64,000 nucleotides of DNA, taken from Sabellastarte sp. h YS-2021 (Eukaryota > Annelida > Polychaeta > Sabellida > Sabellidae). A program made the position numbers and the translations under genes. Every line of letters begins with the position of its first letter. The first letter of the stretch is position 1. Shown piece by piece: positions 46,661-58,518 of this stretch. The stretch spans positions 22,854,189-22,918,188 of the forward strand of contig OZ024931.1 in NCBI GenBank assembly GCA_964017235.1, read 5' to 3'. The notes beneath the pieces were generated by a model. That model searched no databases, was not told the origin of the DNA, and worked only from the letters and a program-made list of their open reading frames with translations.

Positions 46661-49164
46661 TAATATGATAAAATCACCTCTTCAATGCCTTTAAGGAAAT
46701 CTGCATTTAATGTGACAGTCTTAATTGCATAATTTCATTCAGGAAATTTAGCAGGTTTGTGGGCAAATGTGATGATTGATCTGACAAAAGACAAGATCAA
46801 CTTAATTTCCTTTTGCTTAAAGAGCCTTTAGGTAAAAGTGGCCCCTTTGTCATGTGTTTGAGCTATCTCAGCTAAAAGCTTTAGAGTAGCAGTGAGTAGG
46901 TTTTCATTAATAATTTTGATGTCAGCTTACCAAATTACTGACATATTGTCCTGCATGTTTTTTTGGTGCTGGCATCTGTGTGTGTATTATCAGCTTCTTT
47001 AAATATACACCAATTAAGCTAATTTCTGTGATAGAATATTAAAGCAATATATAAAATTGTTTGTGGCTTCTTAATCTTGATTGCACCTCACACTTACTTG
47101 TCTAAAAAACATTTTTTAACATTTTCTTACTAGATCTGGATCTCATTTATAAACATTTTTATCGGCAACAGAATTTTGTGACTTTACAGTATCTGGAAAC
47201 AGTAAGAGATTTCAAGTTTATGTATGACCCACCAGCCATGGTATTGTACTGGACTATATATATTGTTGTTGAAAATGAAGAGGAGGCCCTCAGTGGCCTA
47301 GTGGTTAACAAGTTTGGCGTCTAAATCACAGGTGATCACCTGTGTGTGAGTTTGACCCCCACAAGTGGCAATGCTGAGGACCTGTTCCAATATGACCCTG
47401 GCTGTTGAAAGGGATGTAAAACCCCAACTTCGACTTTGTAAATGAAGAGAGGTTTCTTTCTGCTTTAGAAATATTATTATTTTATGAAATCACATTAATA
47501 TGTTGAAGTATTTTACGAAGAGGAACCTAATTATTCAGTAGAGATTTTTGTTTGTGGCATATTGTATGCTCTGGAATGGCCTTGAAAAGGGAAAATAGAT
47601 TGAAATTTATTTAGATTGTGATTGTATTCAAGATGTTAGAAAGATATGTGAATGGATAAATTGTCATACTTCAGTTCCCCCACAAATGCAAGAATGATTT
47701 ATGAATCATTTTATGCATTTGATAAGAAAAAGCAATCGAATATTGTGCTCAACCAGTACACTTTAAAAAAGAATAAATGTATTTATATTCAGATAATTAA
47801 AGTAGACAGTGTTTAGGATTCCAGTTAGTACTTAGAGAGACTTAATGCACTAAATTTTCAGTTGAAAATGTCATTGTTAGACAACGCAAATGTGAGAAAT
47901 GGTAATTCCATTAGAAAATTATTTACATCTCCTACACCCTTTATCCTGCCACCTCGTATAGATTCAACAGGAGATATTAAACCTGTTTAGGTTTCAAGCA
48001 GTGTATGCAATTAGGCTGATAGGCAAATTCCAGATATTTGTTATTCCTTCAGTTTCTCTACTGGTTGGATATTATTTGATAGAACTTAATTGGTAAAGTT
48101 TAACTACATATAAAGCCCATGCATCCAATGTGCTTTTCTTCATATTTTTAAATGCATACTTTATATTTTAAAAAATTTCTTGGGTACCAACTTTAATATT
48201 GAAGTGAAGCTCAGCTGTCATTCATGTGGATATTAAAATATACATGTATTTCAAATTGTATGTTTCAATAAATTTTCTGATATGTTGTAACACAATGTAT
48301 ATTTTTATTAGTCAGAAATAAGCTATTCAAGACTTTAAAAAGATACTAAATATTTGAATATTCGACCATAACCAAATATTCAAAAATAGTGATTTGTCTA
48401 TCTGTTTTGGTGATTGGATGCAGGATGTAGCTTTTATATGTGGCTAGTGGTAAAATGTTCAAAGAAAAAAGTTATACGAGTGTTTCCTTGTGTATAGCTT
48501 GCTGAAGCTGCTTGTGGATGTGGTTTGTGTCTTGCGTTTATTTTTGAGTGGGGACCAAAGTTTCAAGCAAGCCACAAACTCCCGCAGGCAAGATAGGCAG
48601 ATACTCTGGAAAATATTTTGGGTTATTCGGTATCAAAACTTGTGTCTGTATTCATTTTGAATGAAAGGCTTATTAGCTATATGTTAATTTAAAAACCCGC
48701 GAAAAGATATAAATAATAAACATAAACCACATCACCAAGGTTTATACCACATCCACACAATGACATAGATACATACAGTAATATGCAAGCCTCAATTTAT
48801 TTATTGTCAGATAGATGGCATACATTAGCCACAGCACCATACTCAACTTTTGTCCAAATATTTATATTCATTGTTTAGGGAGATCATAGAAATACTGATG
48901 GTTGTATGAAATATACAGTGGAACCCCTTTAAAGTAGGACTCTCTTAAATAGAAGAATGTATTTTAGGTATATATATATATTGGTGAATAACATTTCAAA
49001 ATAATTACTTCGACAAAAAAAGAAAAATAAAGTGTGTGTGAAATATTTGATGATATTACAGTTGCTTTTTAAATTGTTTCTTTTTAATAAATGATAATGG
49101 ATACAAAAAAGAAGTATAATGTGAAAAATTTTATGCTAAATAAAGCATACTTAATTCAGGATGG
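46661..49164. other. RUFY intron, apart from one SINE
   Basis: Apart from the SINE at 47283-47439 I see no gene. Near 48912 'cagtggaacccctttaaag' and 'ctcttaaatagaag' resemble the start of a DNA-transposon end, unpaired here. Confidence 0.35.
47283..47439 (+). mobile_element. tRNA-derived SINE (family A) with target duplication
   Basis: Same family as 8605-8770: 'tggcctagtggttaacaag', 'gcaatgctgaggacctgt', 'gatgtaaaaccccaact'. Direct repeats AAATGAAGAG flank it (47273-47282 and 47440-47449). Confidence 0.8.
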
Positions 49165-49590
49165 ATCCAGTCATGGAAAACCTGGAAAAATCATGGAATT
49201 CCATTTTTATTTTCCAGGCCTGGAAAAGTCATGGAAATTGACTCCAGGTTTTGGAAAATTCATAAAAGTCATGTAAATTAAAAGGTATCCTTTCGCAAAC
49301 CAGCGTTGTTTCTTTCTTTCATCCAGCATTTCAATACAATGATACGTATATGTAATCAGATCAAATTTTGGTGTCTTCCACATCTTCGAGTACTGTGACT
49401 TTAACCTTGTGCGTGGTTCTCGAGGGCAAAATTGGTTGGAGCTACTTGTAGTTGCTGGCATGTTGATCTTCCCTTATTGCCTCAGTACATGTCTCTTTCA
49501 TGCCACGAAGCACGTAAAAGTCCTTGATTTTAAAGCTTTGGTTATGCAGAAGTCATGGAAAAGTCATAGAAAAAATATTGAAATTTAGTG
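49165..49590. repeat. Interspersed repeat with GTCATGGAAA-type ends
   Basis: The left part carries 'tcatggaaaacctggaaaaa' and 'cctggaaaagtcatggaaa'; the right part (49550-49580) carries 'gaagtcatggaaaagtcata'. Sequences of this type recur in many animal genomes. Family not recognised; no coding capacity. Confidence 0.5.
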
Positions 49591-50439
49591 GTTACACCCT
49601 GTTAATTGTAACTGTCATTATCACTATTTCCTATATTTTGAAGGCTTTTCAATGCTCTATATTTCATGGTTGAAATTCTTCACCAAATTATTTGTCTACT
49701 TTGTCAGATAGGACATGCTGTTGTAGTTTTTATAAATCTTCAGGTCCAGAGATGCTTGCATTTTCTGGTTTTGTGCTTAAAGCAGGGCTGTAAGATGTAG
49801 GAATTCTCTTTTACTATAATTACTGTATTCATTAAAATGTATTCTTGTGGTGTAAAATGGTCAAAACTTGCATGATATTCTTTTCAAAGTCATATAAATA
49901 TTTCTTTTGTTCTGTGAATGTTTCTGGCTTTATTTGCTTTTGTTTCATACTCTTTTAACATTCTCTTTTTTAAAGTATATAAAGTTTATAGTATCAAGTT
50001 GCTATTGGCTGTTTTGTCTAGTAATGTTTTTTTATGTCAGCTGACTTGTCAGTCAGCTGGCATTATGTCGTCACTCTGCGGCGTGGGCGTGGGCGTACGC
50101 GTCCGCGTGAACAACTTCTCCTCCAAAACTACAAGGCCTAGAGACGTGCTGTTTTTTTTAAAAGATACCTTATCTATCGAGGATGAAAAATTGTTCAAGG
50201 CATGCAAATCTGTCTGTTCGTCTGTTTGCTAGAGACATTACAAGGGGGGTACCCCCACCAAAAGTGTGAAAATTTCAACTTTTTATCACAATTTTCTCAG
50301 TGACTATTGCAGGGATTTCTCTCATATCTTGCATATATGTACTAGGCCAGAGGTAGATTCTCTTGTGTGAGTATGAGACCTGGATCTCTCTTACTTTTTT
50401 TTTAATAAATTTTTTTAATAATTTTTAATGCATTAACAT

Positions 50440-52800
50440 TCATGAAATCATGCACAAAATCATTTATAACTTGAAAACTGTTGCATCTAGAGCATTTTGT
50501 TAAAATATGTTATTCAGCTACTTTTTTCATAGCTACAATATGGTGAGTAAGTTGGGTGCCTGTCTCAATAGCTAAGTGAGTAATAGCTACTTTTGGGCTT
50601 TTCAGTAACTTCCATCATGAGTAGAATCACTTGTAACTTAAAAACTATTGCATTTAGAGAATTTCGTATAAATATGTTATTCAGCTACTTTTGGGTCAGC
50701 TATAACATAGTAAAATTTTAGACCTGTAGCTCATGGCATAGCTGAGTAATAGCTACTTTTAGGTTATCACTGTTGAGTAAATTGCTTATAACTTCAAAAG
50801 TATTGCATTTAGAGAATTTCGTATAAATATGTTATTCAGCTACTTTTGGGTCAGCTATAACATAGTAAAATTTCAGACCTGTAGCTCATGGCATAGCTGA
50901 GTAATAGCTACTTTTAGGTTATCACTGTTGAGTAAATCGCTTATAACTTGGAAACTATTGCATTTAGAGTATTTTGTTTCAATATGTTATTCACCTATTT
51001 TGGGATCAGCTATAACATAGTGAAGTTTCAGATCTGTGGCTCATTGCATAGCTGAGTAATAGCTACTTTGAAGTTCTCACTATTGAGTAAATCAGTTGTA
51101 ATTGGAAAACTATTGCATTTAGAGAATTTCGTATAAATATGTTATTCAGCTACTTTTGGGTCAGCTATAACATAGTAAAATTTCAGACCTGTAGCTCATG
51201 GCATAGCTGAGTAATAGCTACTTTTAGGTCATCACTATTGAGTAAATCAGTTGTAACTTGAAAACTATTGCATTTACAGTATTTTGCTTAAATATGTTGT
51301 TCACCTACTTTTGGGTCAGCTATAACATAGTAAAATTTCAGACCTGTAGCTCATGGCATAGCTGAGTAATAGCTACTTTTAGGTCATCACTATTGAGTAA
51401 ATCAGTTGTAACTTCAAAACTATTGCATTTACAGTATTTTGCTTTAATATGTTGTTCACCTACTTTTGGGTCAGCTATAACATAGTGAAATTTCAGACCT
51501 GTAGCTCATTGCATAGCTGAGTAATAACTACTTTGAGGTTCTCACTATTGAGTAAATCAGTTGTAATTGGAAAATTATTGCATTTAGAGAATTTAGTATA
51601 AATATGTTATTCAGCTACTTTTGGGTCAACTATAACATAGTAAAATTTCAGACCTGTAGCTCATGGCATAGCTGAGTAATAGCTACTTTTAGGTTATCAC
51701 TGTTGAGTAAATCGCTTATAACTTGGAAATTATTGCATTTAGAGTATTTTGTTTCAATATGTTATTCACCTATTTTTGGGTCAGCTATAACATAGTGAAG
51801 TTCCAGACCCGTGACTCATTGCATAGCTGAGTAATAGCTACTTTGAAGTTCTCAATGTTGAGTAAATCACTTGTAATTTGAAAACTATTGCATTTAGAGA
51901 ATTTAGTATAAATATGTTATTCAGCTACTTTTGGGTCAGCTATAACATTGTAAAATTTCAGACCTGTAGCTCATGGCATAGCTGAGTAATAGCTACTTTT
52001 AGGCTATCACTGTTGAGTAAATCACTTATAACTTGAAAACTATTGCATTTAGAGTATTTTGTTTCAATATGTTATTCACCTATTTTGGGGTCAGCTATAA
52101 CATAGTGAAGTTCCAGACCTGTGGCTCATTGCATAGCTGAGTAATAGCTACTTTGAAGTTCTCACTGTTGAGTAAATCAGTTGTAATTGGAAAACTATTG
52201 CATTTACAGAAATTTGTGCAAATATGTTATTCAGCTACTTTTGGGTCAGCTATAACATAGTGAAATTACAGACCTGTAGCTCATGGCACAACTGAGCAAT
52301 AGCTGTTCTCAGGCACTGACTGTTGAGTAAATCAGCTATAACTTGAAAAATATTGCATTTGGAGTATTTTGTTAAAATATATTGTTCACCTACTTTTGGG
52401 TTAGCTATAACATAGTGAAATTACAGACCTATAGCTCATGGCATAGCGGAGCAATAGCTATTTTCTGGTTCTCACTATTGAGTAAATCAGTTGTAACTTG
52501 AAAACTATTGCATTTACAGTATTTTGCTTAAATATGTTGTTCAGCTACTTTTAGGTCAGCTATAACAGAGCAAAAATTCAGACATGTAGCTCATTGCATA
52601 GCTGAGTAATAGTTACTTTGAGGTTCTCACTCTTGAGTAAATCAGTTGTAACTTGAAAATTATTACATTTAGAGTATTTTGTTAAATATGTTATTCACAG
52701 ACGTTTTGGTCAGCTATAACATAGTGAAATTGCAGACCTCTATGTCATGGGATAGCTGAGCAATAGCTTCTTTCAGGTTCTCACTGTTGAGTAAATCATT
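50440..52800 (+). repeat. 155-bp satellite-like array, 15 units
   Basis: The word 'gcattta(g/c)ag' falls at 50650, 50805, 50960, 51115 and every 155 bp onward to 52665, with almost no length change. Each unit has 'ggtcagctataacatag', 'gacctgtagctcatggcata' and 'gctgagtaatagctac'. Diverged units occur at both ends and more alike ones in the centre, as expected of unequal exchange. Confidence 0.9.
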
Positions 52801-52809
52801 GTATCCAAC

Positions 52810-53620
52810 CTGTAGGAAATCATGGGCTGGGAATCTGTTAATATGGTCCGATTTGACCTTGGAACCCTCCTTCAAGGTCAAACGAAGATAGCCAAACTTA
52901 AAGTGCTTATAACTCGCGTATTATTGGTCTTGGAGGTTTGGGATGGTAAACCAACATATAGGAAATCATGGGCTGGGATTCTTTTGGTGTGGTCAGATTT
53001 GACCTGGGACCCCTCCTTCAAGGGCAGTTGAGGATAGCCAAACTTACAATTGCTTAGAACTCGCTTATTATTGGTCCTACAAGTTTGGGATGGTAAACAA
53101 GCTACAGGAAATCATGGGCTGGGAATTTTTTTGTGTGGTCGGATTTGACCTTGGACCCCCTCCTTCCAGGTCAAACGAAGATAGCCAAACTTAAAGTGCT
53201 TATAACTCGCGTATTATTGGTCTTGGAGGTTTGGGATGGTAAACCAACATATAGGAAATCATGGGCTGGGATTCTTTTGGTGTGGTCAGATTTGACCTGG
53301 GACCCCTCCTTCAAGGGCAGTTGAGGATAGCCAAACTTACAATTGCTTAGAACTCGCTTATTATTGGTCCTACAAGTTTGGGATGGTAAACAAGCTACAG
53401 GAAATCATGGGCTGGGAATTTTTTTGTGTGGTCGGATTTGACCTTGGACCCCCTCCTTCAAGGTCAAACAAGGATAGCCAAATTTAAAAAGTGCCTATAA
53501 CTCACTTATTATTGGTCCGAGAGGTTTGGGATGGTAAACCATCCTAAATTCTTTGGCTGGGAATCTTTTGGTATGGTCAGATTTGACCTTTGGACCCCTT
53601 CTTCATGGTGGAACGAGGAT
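52810..53620 (+). repeat. 147-bp array with 294-bp higher-order period
   Basis: Five to six units of the same family as 20990-22165. Two unit types alternate ('aggtcaaacgaagatagcc' and 'agggcagttgaggatagcc'), and the dimer 52870-53165 is nearly identical to 53166-53460, so the last duplication copied a two-unit block. Confidence 0.8.
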
Positions 53621-54359
53621 ATTGCATTTATAGTATTTCTTTAAATATTTTTAACCTACTTTTTACCCTTAAACAATTACCTTGTTACTTTATTTCATAA
53701 TACCATTTGCAGGGCACAACTTTTTTGTCGTTTTCTTCTGTCAGCTTCGGAATATCTTTCGAACATGTGTTCAGTTACCATTTACTGTATTTCTGTACAG
53801 CCCTTTCCCTGATAATTATGCTTTCCTCTCATTATCACCATCACAAATCAAAAACATTCAGTCAGCTGACACAGTGCCCGTTCACGGGCACTCTCCTCTT
53901 GTTTTTTTTGCACTGTTACGAATACAATGATTTTGCTGTTGTCATCCTTTTGTGTGTGCAGGTAATAATTCCAATATTCCAAGACTTGTACTTTATTTGG
54001 TCATTAAAACTGCAGTTTTAATTATCATTTGCTGCTCGCACAACAATTACCGGATGCAGTTTGGATATGCTTGAAGAAGACAAGTCTCACATTGCGAAGA
54101 AAGCCAGATCTGGATAGCAATGGTTTGAGCCAATAGAATAACCAGGCCGGCTCAGTGAAAAAATTATTGAGAAAGGAAAACTGAATATACAGTGGTGGTT
54201 GTTTTAATTTCATGAACTAGGCAAAACCACTGACAAAGATTTAGGCTGTTGTATTTAGATGGGTATATGTGATTGTACATGTGTATGTGTGATGTTGTGA
54301 AAATCACTATATGACATTCATTTGCTGACAAATCAGTCAGCTATTTGTGCACAAAAGAG

Positions 54360-55680
54360 GTATCCGGTGGATACTTTGGTTTTGCATTTGCTACGCCGCC
54401 GCCACACTTAGACATTTTCGGCATTAACACTCTCAGAGGAAAACTACACCAGCTAGGTTCACCAAATTTGCAGGATATCTTCATTGGGAGGTAAGCTTCT
54501 CTGGGACTGAAATTAGTCTCATTCCGAAAAACAAGATGGCCGCCGCGGGCATTTCTTTGAAAATTATCTACCTTTTTCTACTGGCTGGTTCTCATAGGTA
54601 GAAGGTTGAATCTCTTCATAGGTGATGTGTGTAACAGATATACATGTGCTCTACAACCTTGCATACATTTGACCTTGAAGCTCTTAATTCAAGGTCATCC
54701 ATGGAGTGCCAGAGTACCCCATGTAGCCTACTTCAAAAGTGCCTATATCTCCCCTATAATTGGTCATAGAGGTTTGCAATGTGAAACCAACATATAGGAA
54801 ATCATGGGCTGGGAATCTTCTAATGTAGTAAGATTTGACCTTTGACCCCTCTTTCAAGGTCAAACGAGGATACCTAAACTTTGAAGTGCTAATAACTTGC
54901 TTATTAATGGTCCTAGAGGATTACAATGTGAAACCAACTTAAGGAAATCATGGGCTGGGAATCTTTTGATGTAGTCAGATTTGACCTTGGGCCCCTCCTT
55001 CATGGTCAAACGAGGATAGCCAAACTTAAAAGTTTTTATAGCTTGCTTATTATTGGTCCTAGAGGTTTGCAATGTGAAATCAAATTGTATGAAATCATGG
55101 GCTGGGAATCGTTTAATGTGGTCAGATTTGACCTTGGACCCCTCCTTCAAGGTCCAACGAGGAGAGCAAAACTTAAAAGTGCTTATAACTCGCTTATTAT
55201 TGGTACTAGAGGCTTGCAATGTGAAACCAACTAATAGGGAATCATGGGCTGGGAATCTTCTGATTTCAGATTTGACCTTGATCCCCTCCTTCAAGGTCAA
55301 ACAAGGACAGCCAAACTTAAAAGTGTTCATAACTCGCTTGTTATTGATCCTAGAGGTTTGCAATGTGAAACCAACTTATATGAAATCATGGGCTGGAAAT
55401 GATTTGATGTGGTCATATTTGGCCTTGGACCCCTCCTTCAAGGTCAAACAAGGATAGCCAAACTTAGAAGTGCTTAAAACTTGCTTATTATTGGTCCTAG
55501 ATGTTTGCAATGTGACACCAACTTACAGGAAATCATGGGCTGGAAATCTTCTGATGTTGTCAGATTTGACCTTTGGTCCCTCCTTCAAGGTCAAACAATG
55601 GTTCACTGGCTTTGGTGAGCTGTCTTTCTGGTTGATACAAATTTGCATCGGTTCTTCGATGTGTAGGTCTAGTTATTGCT
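54360..55680 (+). mobile_element. Hairpin-ended element with 147-bp tandem core (copy 2)
   Basis: Head hairpin GTATCC-ggt-GGATAC (54360-54374), then 'tttggttttgc' and a CGCCGCCGCC tract. The unique part matches 20589-20980 ('aggatatcttcattggg', 'ctgggactgaaattag'). About six core units run to 55590; the tail (to 55680) carries the same palindrome as copy 1. Unit number differs between copies (about eight versus six). Confidence 0.8.
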
Positions 55681-57258
55681 ATTTTACAGTTATAACACAT
55701 TTGCCCAAGAATTAGGAAAGAAATCATTTTTGTGTTAAGTTACTGGTATTTTTATCTTCATTTAAAACATCTTTGACTGATGACAAGTTTGGGTTGAGGT
55801 TTCCTTACCCTGTGAATGATTTGGGTCATGTTTTGGGTCAATGCCACCTTTGTATTCTTGGTTGGAACCATGGTTGGAACGTGCATGAAGAAAGCCATTT
55901 TTTGATTAGTTGTTGGCCAAACTGGCTTGAAAATTCTTTAAAAAATAATTTTATAATCATTCAGTTTCATATATTTGTATTCTAACGCCAGTTATTTACT
56001 GTTCAGTTAAAGGGTTATTTGAGAATTTCAGATATTGAAGTGAACATTTAAATTATATTTGGAAACTTAACATACTTTTCCAGAATTGAATTTTTGTTTA
56101 ATATTTATGTTATGGATTAAGGTTTGGAACTGTATGCATATATTAATTAATTACACCAATGAATATATACATTTTTGTGCTGCAGAAATGCATTATGTGA
56201 TGTTATTGTATCAGTTAAGTTGCTTTAACTGATTGTATCACTTCACTTACAGCAGTCTTATTTGTTTAAAGCAGATCTGCAATTAAGAAATAGTGAGGGT
56301 GAACATAATTGACTTGAGTACATGCATTTTGGGGATAAATTAGGCTAGTCATTCAGGGTGCTTTGAGGGTGACATTTAGTTTAAACATTAGTTCACTAGC
56401 TGAAGCTTTCAATATAGTTGAATAAAAAATTGTTTGTGTTTTGTTTTTATTTCTACCATTACTATGAAATAATGTTTTCTTCCTGCTATTTTATGAATTT
56501 ATTTTACTTTTTATTGTGATAAATTTGATAAAAATTTAAAAGTATTTTGTCAGTTGGGTAATTTTCCCTTTTATATGAACATCACTTGTATCTTGGACAC
56601 AGAAATGTGTGTAAAATTGCTGACTTGTAATGCTAAAGTAAATGCAGCCAACATCACATGTGTTAAGTCTTTAAAAAAATCTTTCAAGTTTTTAGTGATC
56701 TAAATTAATGATGATTGATCAGTAAGATTTTGATATTCAGTGGTGTATCAACTCACAGTATACTTAGTAAGATGAAGGTAAGTTTTCCATGTAATATTCC
56801 TGGTGCTGTTAATATATATCCTTTTAAATTAAAAAAATTGAATTCAAAACCATTTCCAGGGTACTCAACCTTTGAATTTTCTATTCTGATTTATAACACT
56901 AAAGTTGCTGTAGTGCCACCAATGATCAACAGTCCTTTTAAAATAATCATTTTGGTGAAGCTATTGTTACATTCTGTTGAATAAAGCTTTGAACTTTAAT
57001 AATAACTAGAAAGTATGTATGTATTTTAAACAAGGCAAAAGTAAGTGCATAATGATGTTCCCATAGTTCATTCATTTTGCTCTGATTAATGGTTCAGATT
57101 TTATACATGTCTTATTGGACATTGATTTGGTTTATTATTATACTCTCAATTAGTTTTGTGTCATGGTGTGTAGCAGTTAAAATATTTTTAAAAAAATGGT
57201 GAGCTACTACATGTACTTTCACAAATTATTATTGATATCTTTCGTGAAATCTATTTAG
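55681..57258. other. RUFY intron, nothing recognised
   Basis: AT-rich intron directly upstream of the fourth RUFY exon. A candidate 89-codon + strand frame at 56715-56984 has no family signature and I do not call it. Confidence 0.35.
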
Positions 57259-57388
57259 GTCAGCCCTTGAGACAGACTTAAAGATTGAAAAAGAATGGCG
57301 GGCCACTCTTCAAAGGAATCTGGAGCAAGAGAAAGAAAAACTCTCCAAAATTCAGTCTGAGCTTCAGTCATACAGGGAAATGAAAAAG
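57259..57388 (+). CDS. RUFY2: RUFY2-like protein, coiled-coil exon (4th in window)
   Basis: A 130-base exon after a 33.6-kb intron. Acceptor 'ctatttag', donor 'gttggt'. One base completes the split Arg, then 43 codons: SALETDLKIEKEWRATLQRN, LEQEKEKLSK and IQSELQSYREMKK. ETDLKIEKEWR is identical to the vertebrate RUFY2 stretch as I remember it (LETDLKIEKEWRQTLQ), which is why I favour RUFY2 over RUFY1. It ends in phase 0 and continues the coiled coil toward the FYVE domain. Confidence 0.95.
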
Positions 57389-57502
57389 GTTGGTGTACTT
57401 AATGTTTAATAAATACAACAGTCCATTGGGAAAAACATGTTATTCATAAAACCTAGTACTGTTCAGTTTGCCTAGGCCGGGTTTTGCTGGGTGGATAATT
57501 CT

Positions 57503-58518
57503 AATTCTAATTGGACTTTTATAGCGCTTAATCTCGCCTATTCAAAGGGGACTCTAAGGCACAACAAAACCAAAACAGTCAACCAGTTGCAGTATCCAGG
57601 GACTGAAAAAAGTCCAAGCACCACAGAGAACGCCAGGAGGTGAGTAACACTAAGGTTGGTATGCCTTGGTGTACAGGTAGGTTTTGAACTGCTTTCTGAA
57701 AGAGACTACTGAGGGGGGGGGGGGGGGGGGGGGGGGTGCACGAATCTTATCAGGAATAGCATTCGAAACAGTGTGGACATAGAAAGCAAAACTATAACCA
57801 AACAGCTTGACAGATTTATGGATAGAGGGCTGGAACTTTGGAACCACAAGGAAATTACCACAATTTTAACTGCCCCTGGTACTGCAAGAATTGCTGTAGG
57901 AAGAGATATATGTAGCAAAATACTTGGGAAAAGCAGTGTGAACAAAACTTGTAAACAAGGGTGGCTGTTTTAAAGACTGAGTGATGTTCAACAGGAAGCC
58001 AATGCAATTTCTTAGCAGAGGCATCATGACTAAGACACCGCCTGACATGGGTGGCTGTTTTAAAGACTGAGTGATGTTCAACAGGAAGCCAATGCAATTT
58101 CTTAGCAGAGGCATCATGACTAAGACACCGCCTGACATGGGTGGCTGTTTTAAAGACTGAGTGATGTTCAACAGGAAGCCCATGCAATTTCTTAGCAGAG
58201 GCATCATGACTGAGACACCGCCTGACATGTCTTAAGTCAGGGAGTTGCACAAAAGAACTTCTGCAGACATTCTGAACATGTTTGGACAAGGAAAATCAGA
58301 ATCGAACTATACTCCCAAATTCTTGACTGACTCAGCAGGGCAGAGAGGACTACCCAAGATGGTAGTTGGGAAATATGCTTTCAACTTATCCCTCTGTCTT
58401 TTTGAACCAGCTTCAATAAACTCAGTCTTCTCTGGATTCAGTTTGAGTTTACTAACTGACATCCACTCTCTTACATCATCTAGGCACCTGTGTAACTGTT
58501 CAAAGGCAGCAGATAATT
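57503..58518 (-). mobile_element. L2/CR1-like LINE, 3' half
   Basis: Minus strand, read from 58518 down: LSAAFEQLHRCLDDVREWMS and KLKLNPEKTEFIEAGSKRQR (the post-YVDD reverse transcriptase region), a stop soon after NLGV, then three copies of a 30-residue block ending LHWLPVEHHSVFK, then SFAFYVHTVSNAIPDKIR and SFRKQFKTYLYTKAY, the conserved C-terminal end of this LINE group. The 3' end carries the shared tail and a short 'attagaattagaatt' repeat. A run of 24 G on the + strand interrupts the C-terminal part. The 5' half continues at 59953. Confidence 0.85.
57959..58228 (-). repeat. Three 90-bp tandem repeats inside a LINE
   Basis: Three nearly identical 90-bp units with starts near 57961, 58051 and 58141. 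Each encodes the same 30 residues (RRCLSHDASAKKLHWLPVEH region), so the duplication keeps the reading frame. The high identity indicates a recent event. Confidence 0.9.

Larger units (their letters stand above)
50034..53900 (+). mobile_element. Large hairpin-ended element with two tandem cores
   Basis: Left hairpin ATGTCAGCTGACT-tgtc-AGTCAGCTGGCAT (13 pairs, one G-T), then a 'gcggcgtgggcgtgggcgta' head. At the right, AGTCAGCTGACAC (53860-53873) complements the left arm with one change and runs into a perfect hairpin AGTGCCCG-ttca-CGGGCACT, then 'ctcctcttgtttt'. The first core is a 155-bp array (50440-52800). The second (52810-53620) belongs to the 147-bp family of 20589 and 54360, so this is a composite. 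Confidence 0.75.

Noticed and set aside
50440-52800. CRISPR-like array
   Set aside because: Units are contiguous 155-bp repeats with no unique spacers, in an animal intron. Other arrays likewise.
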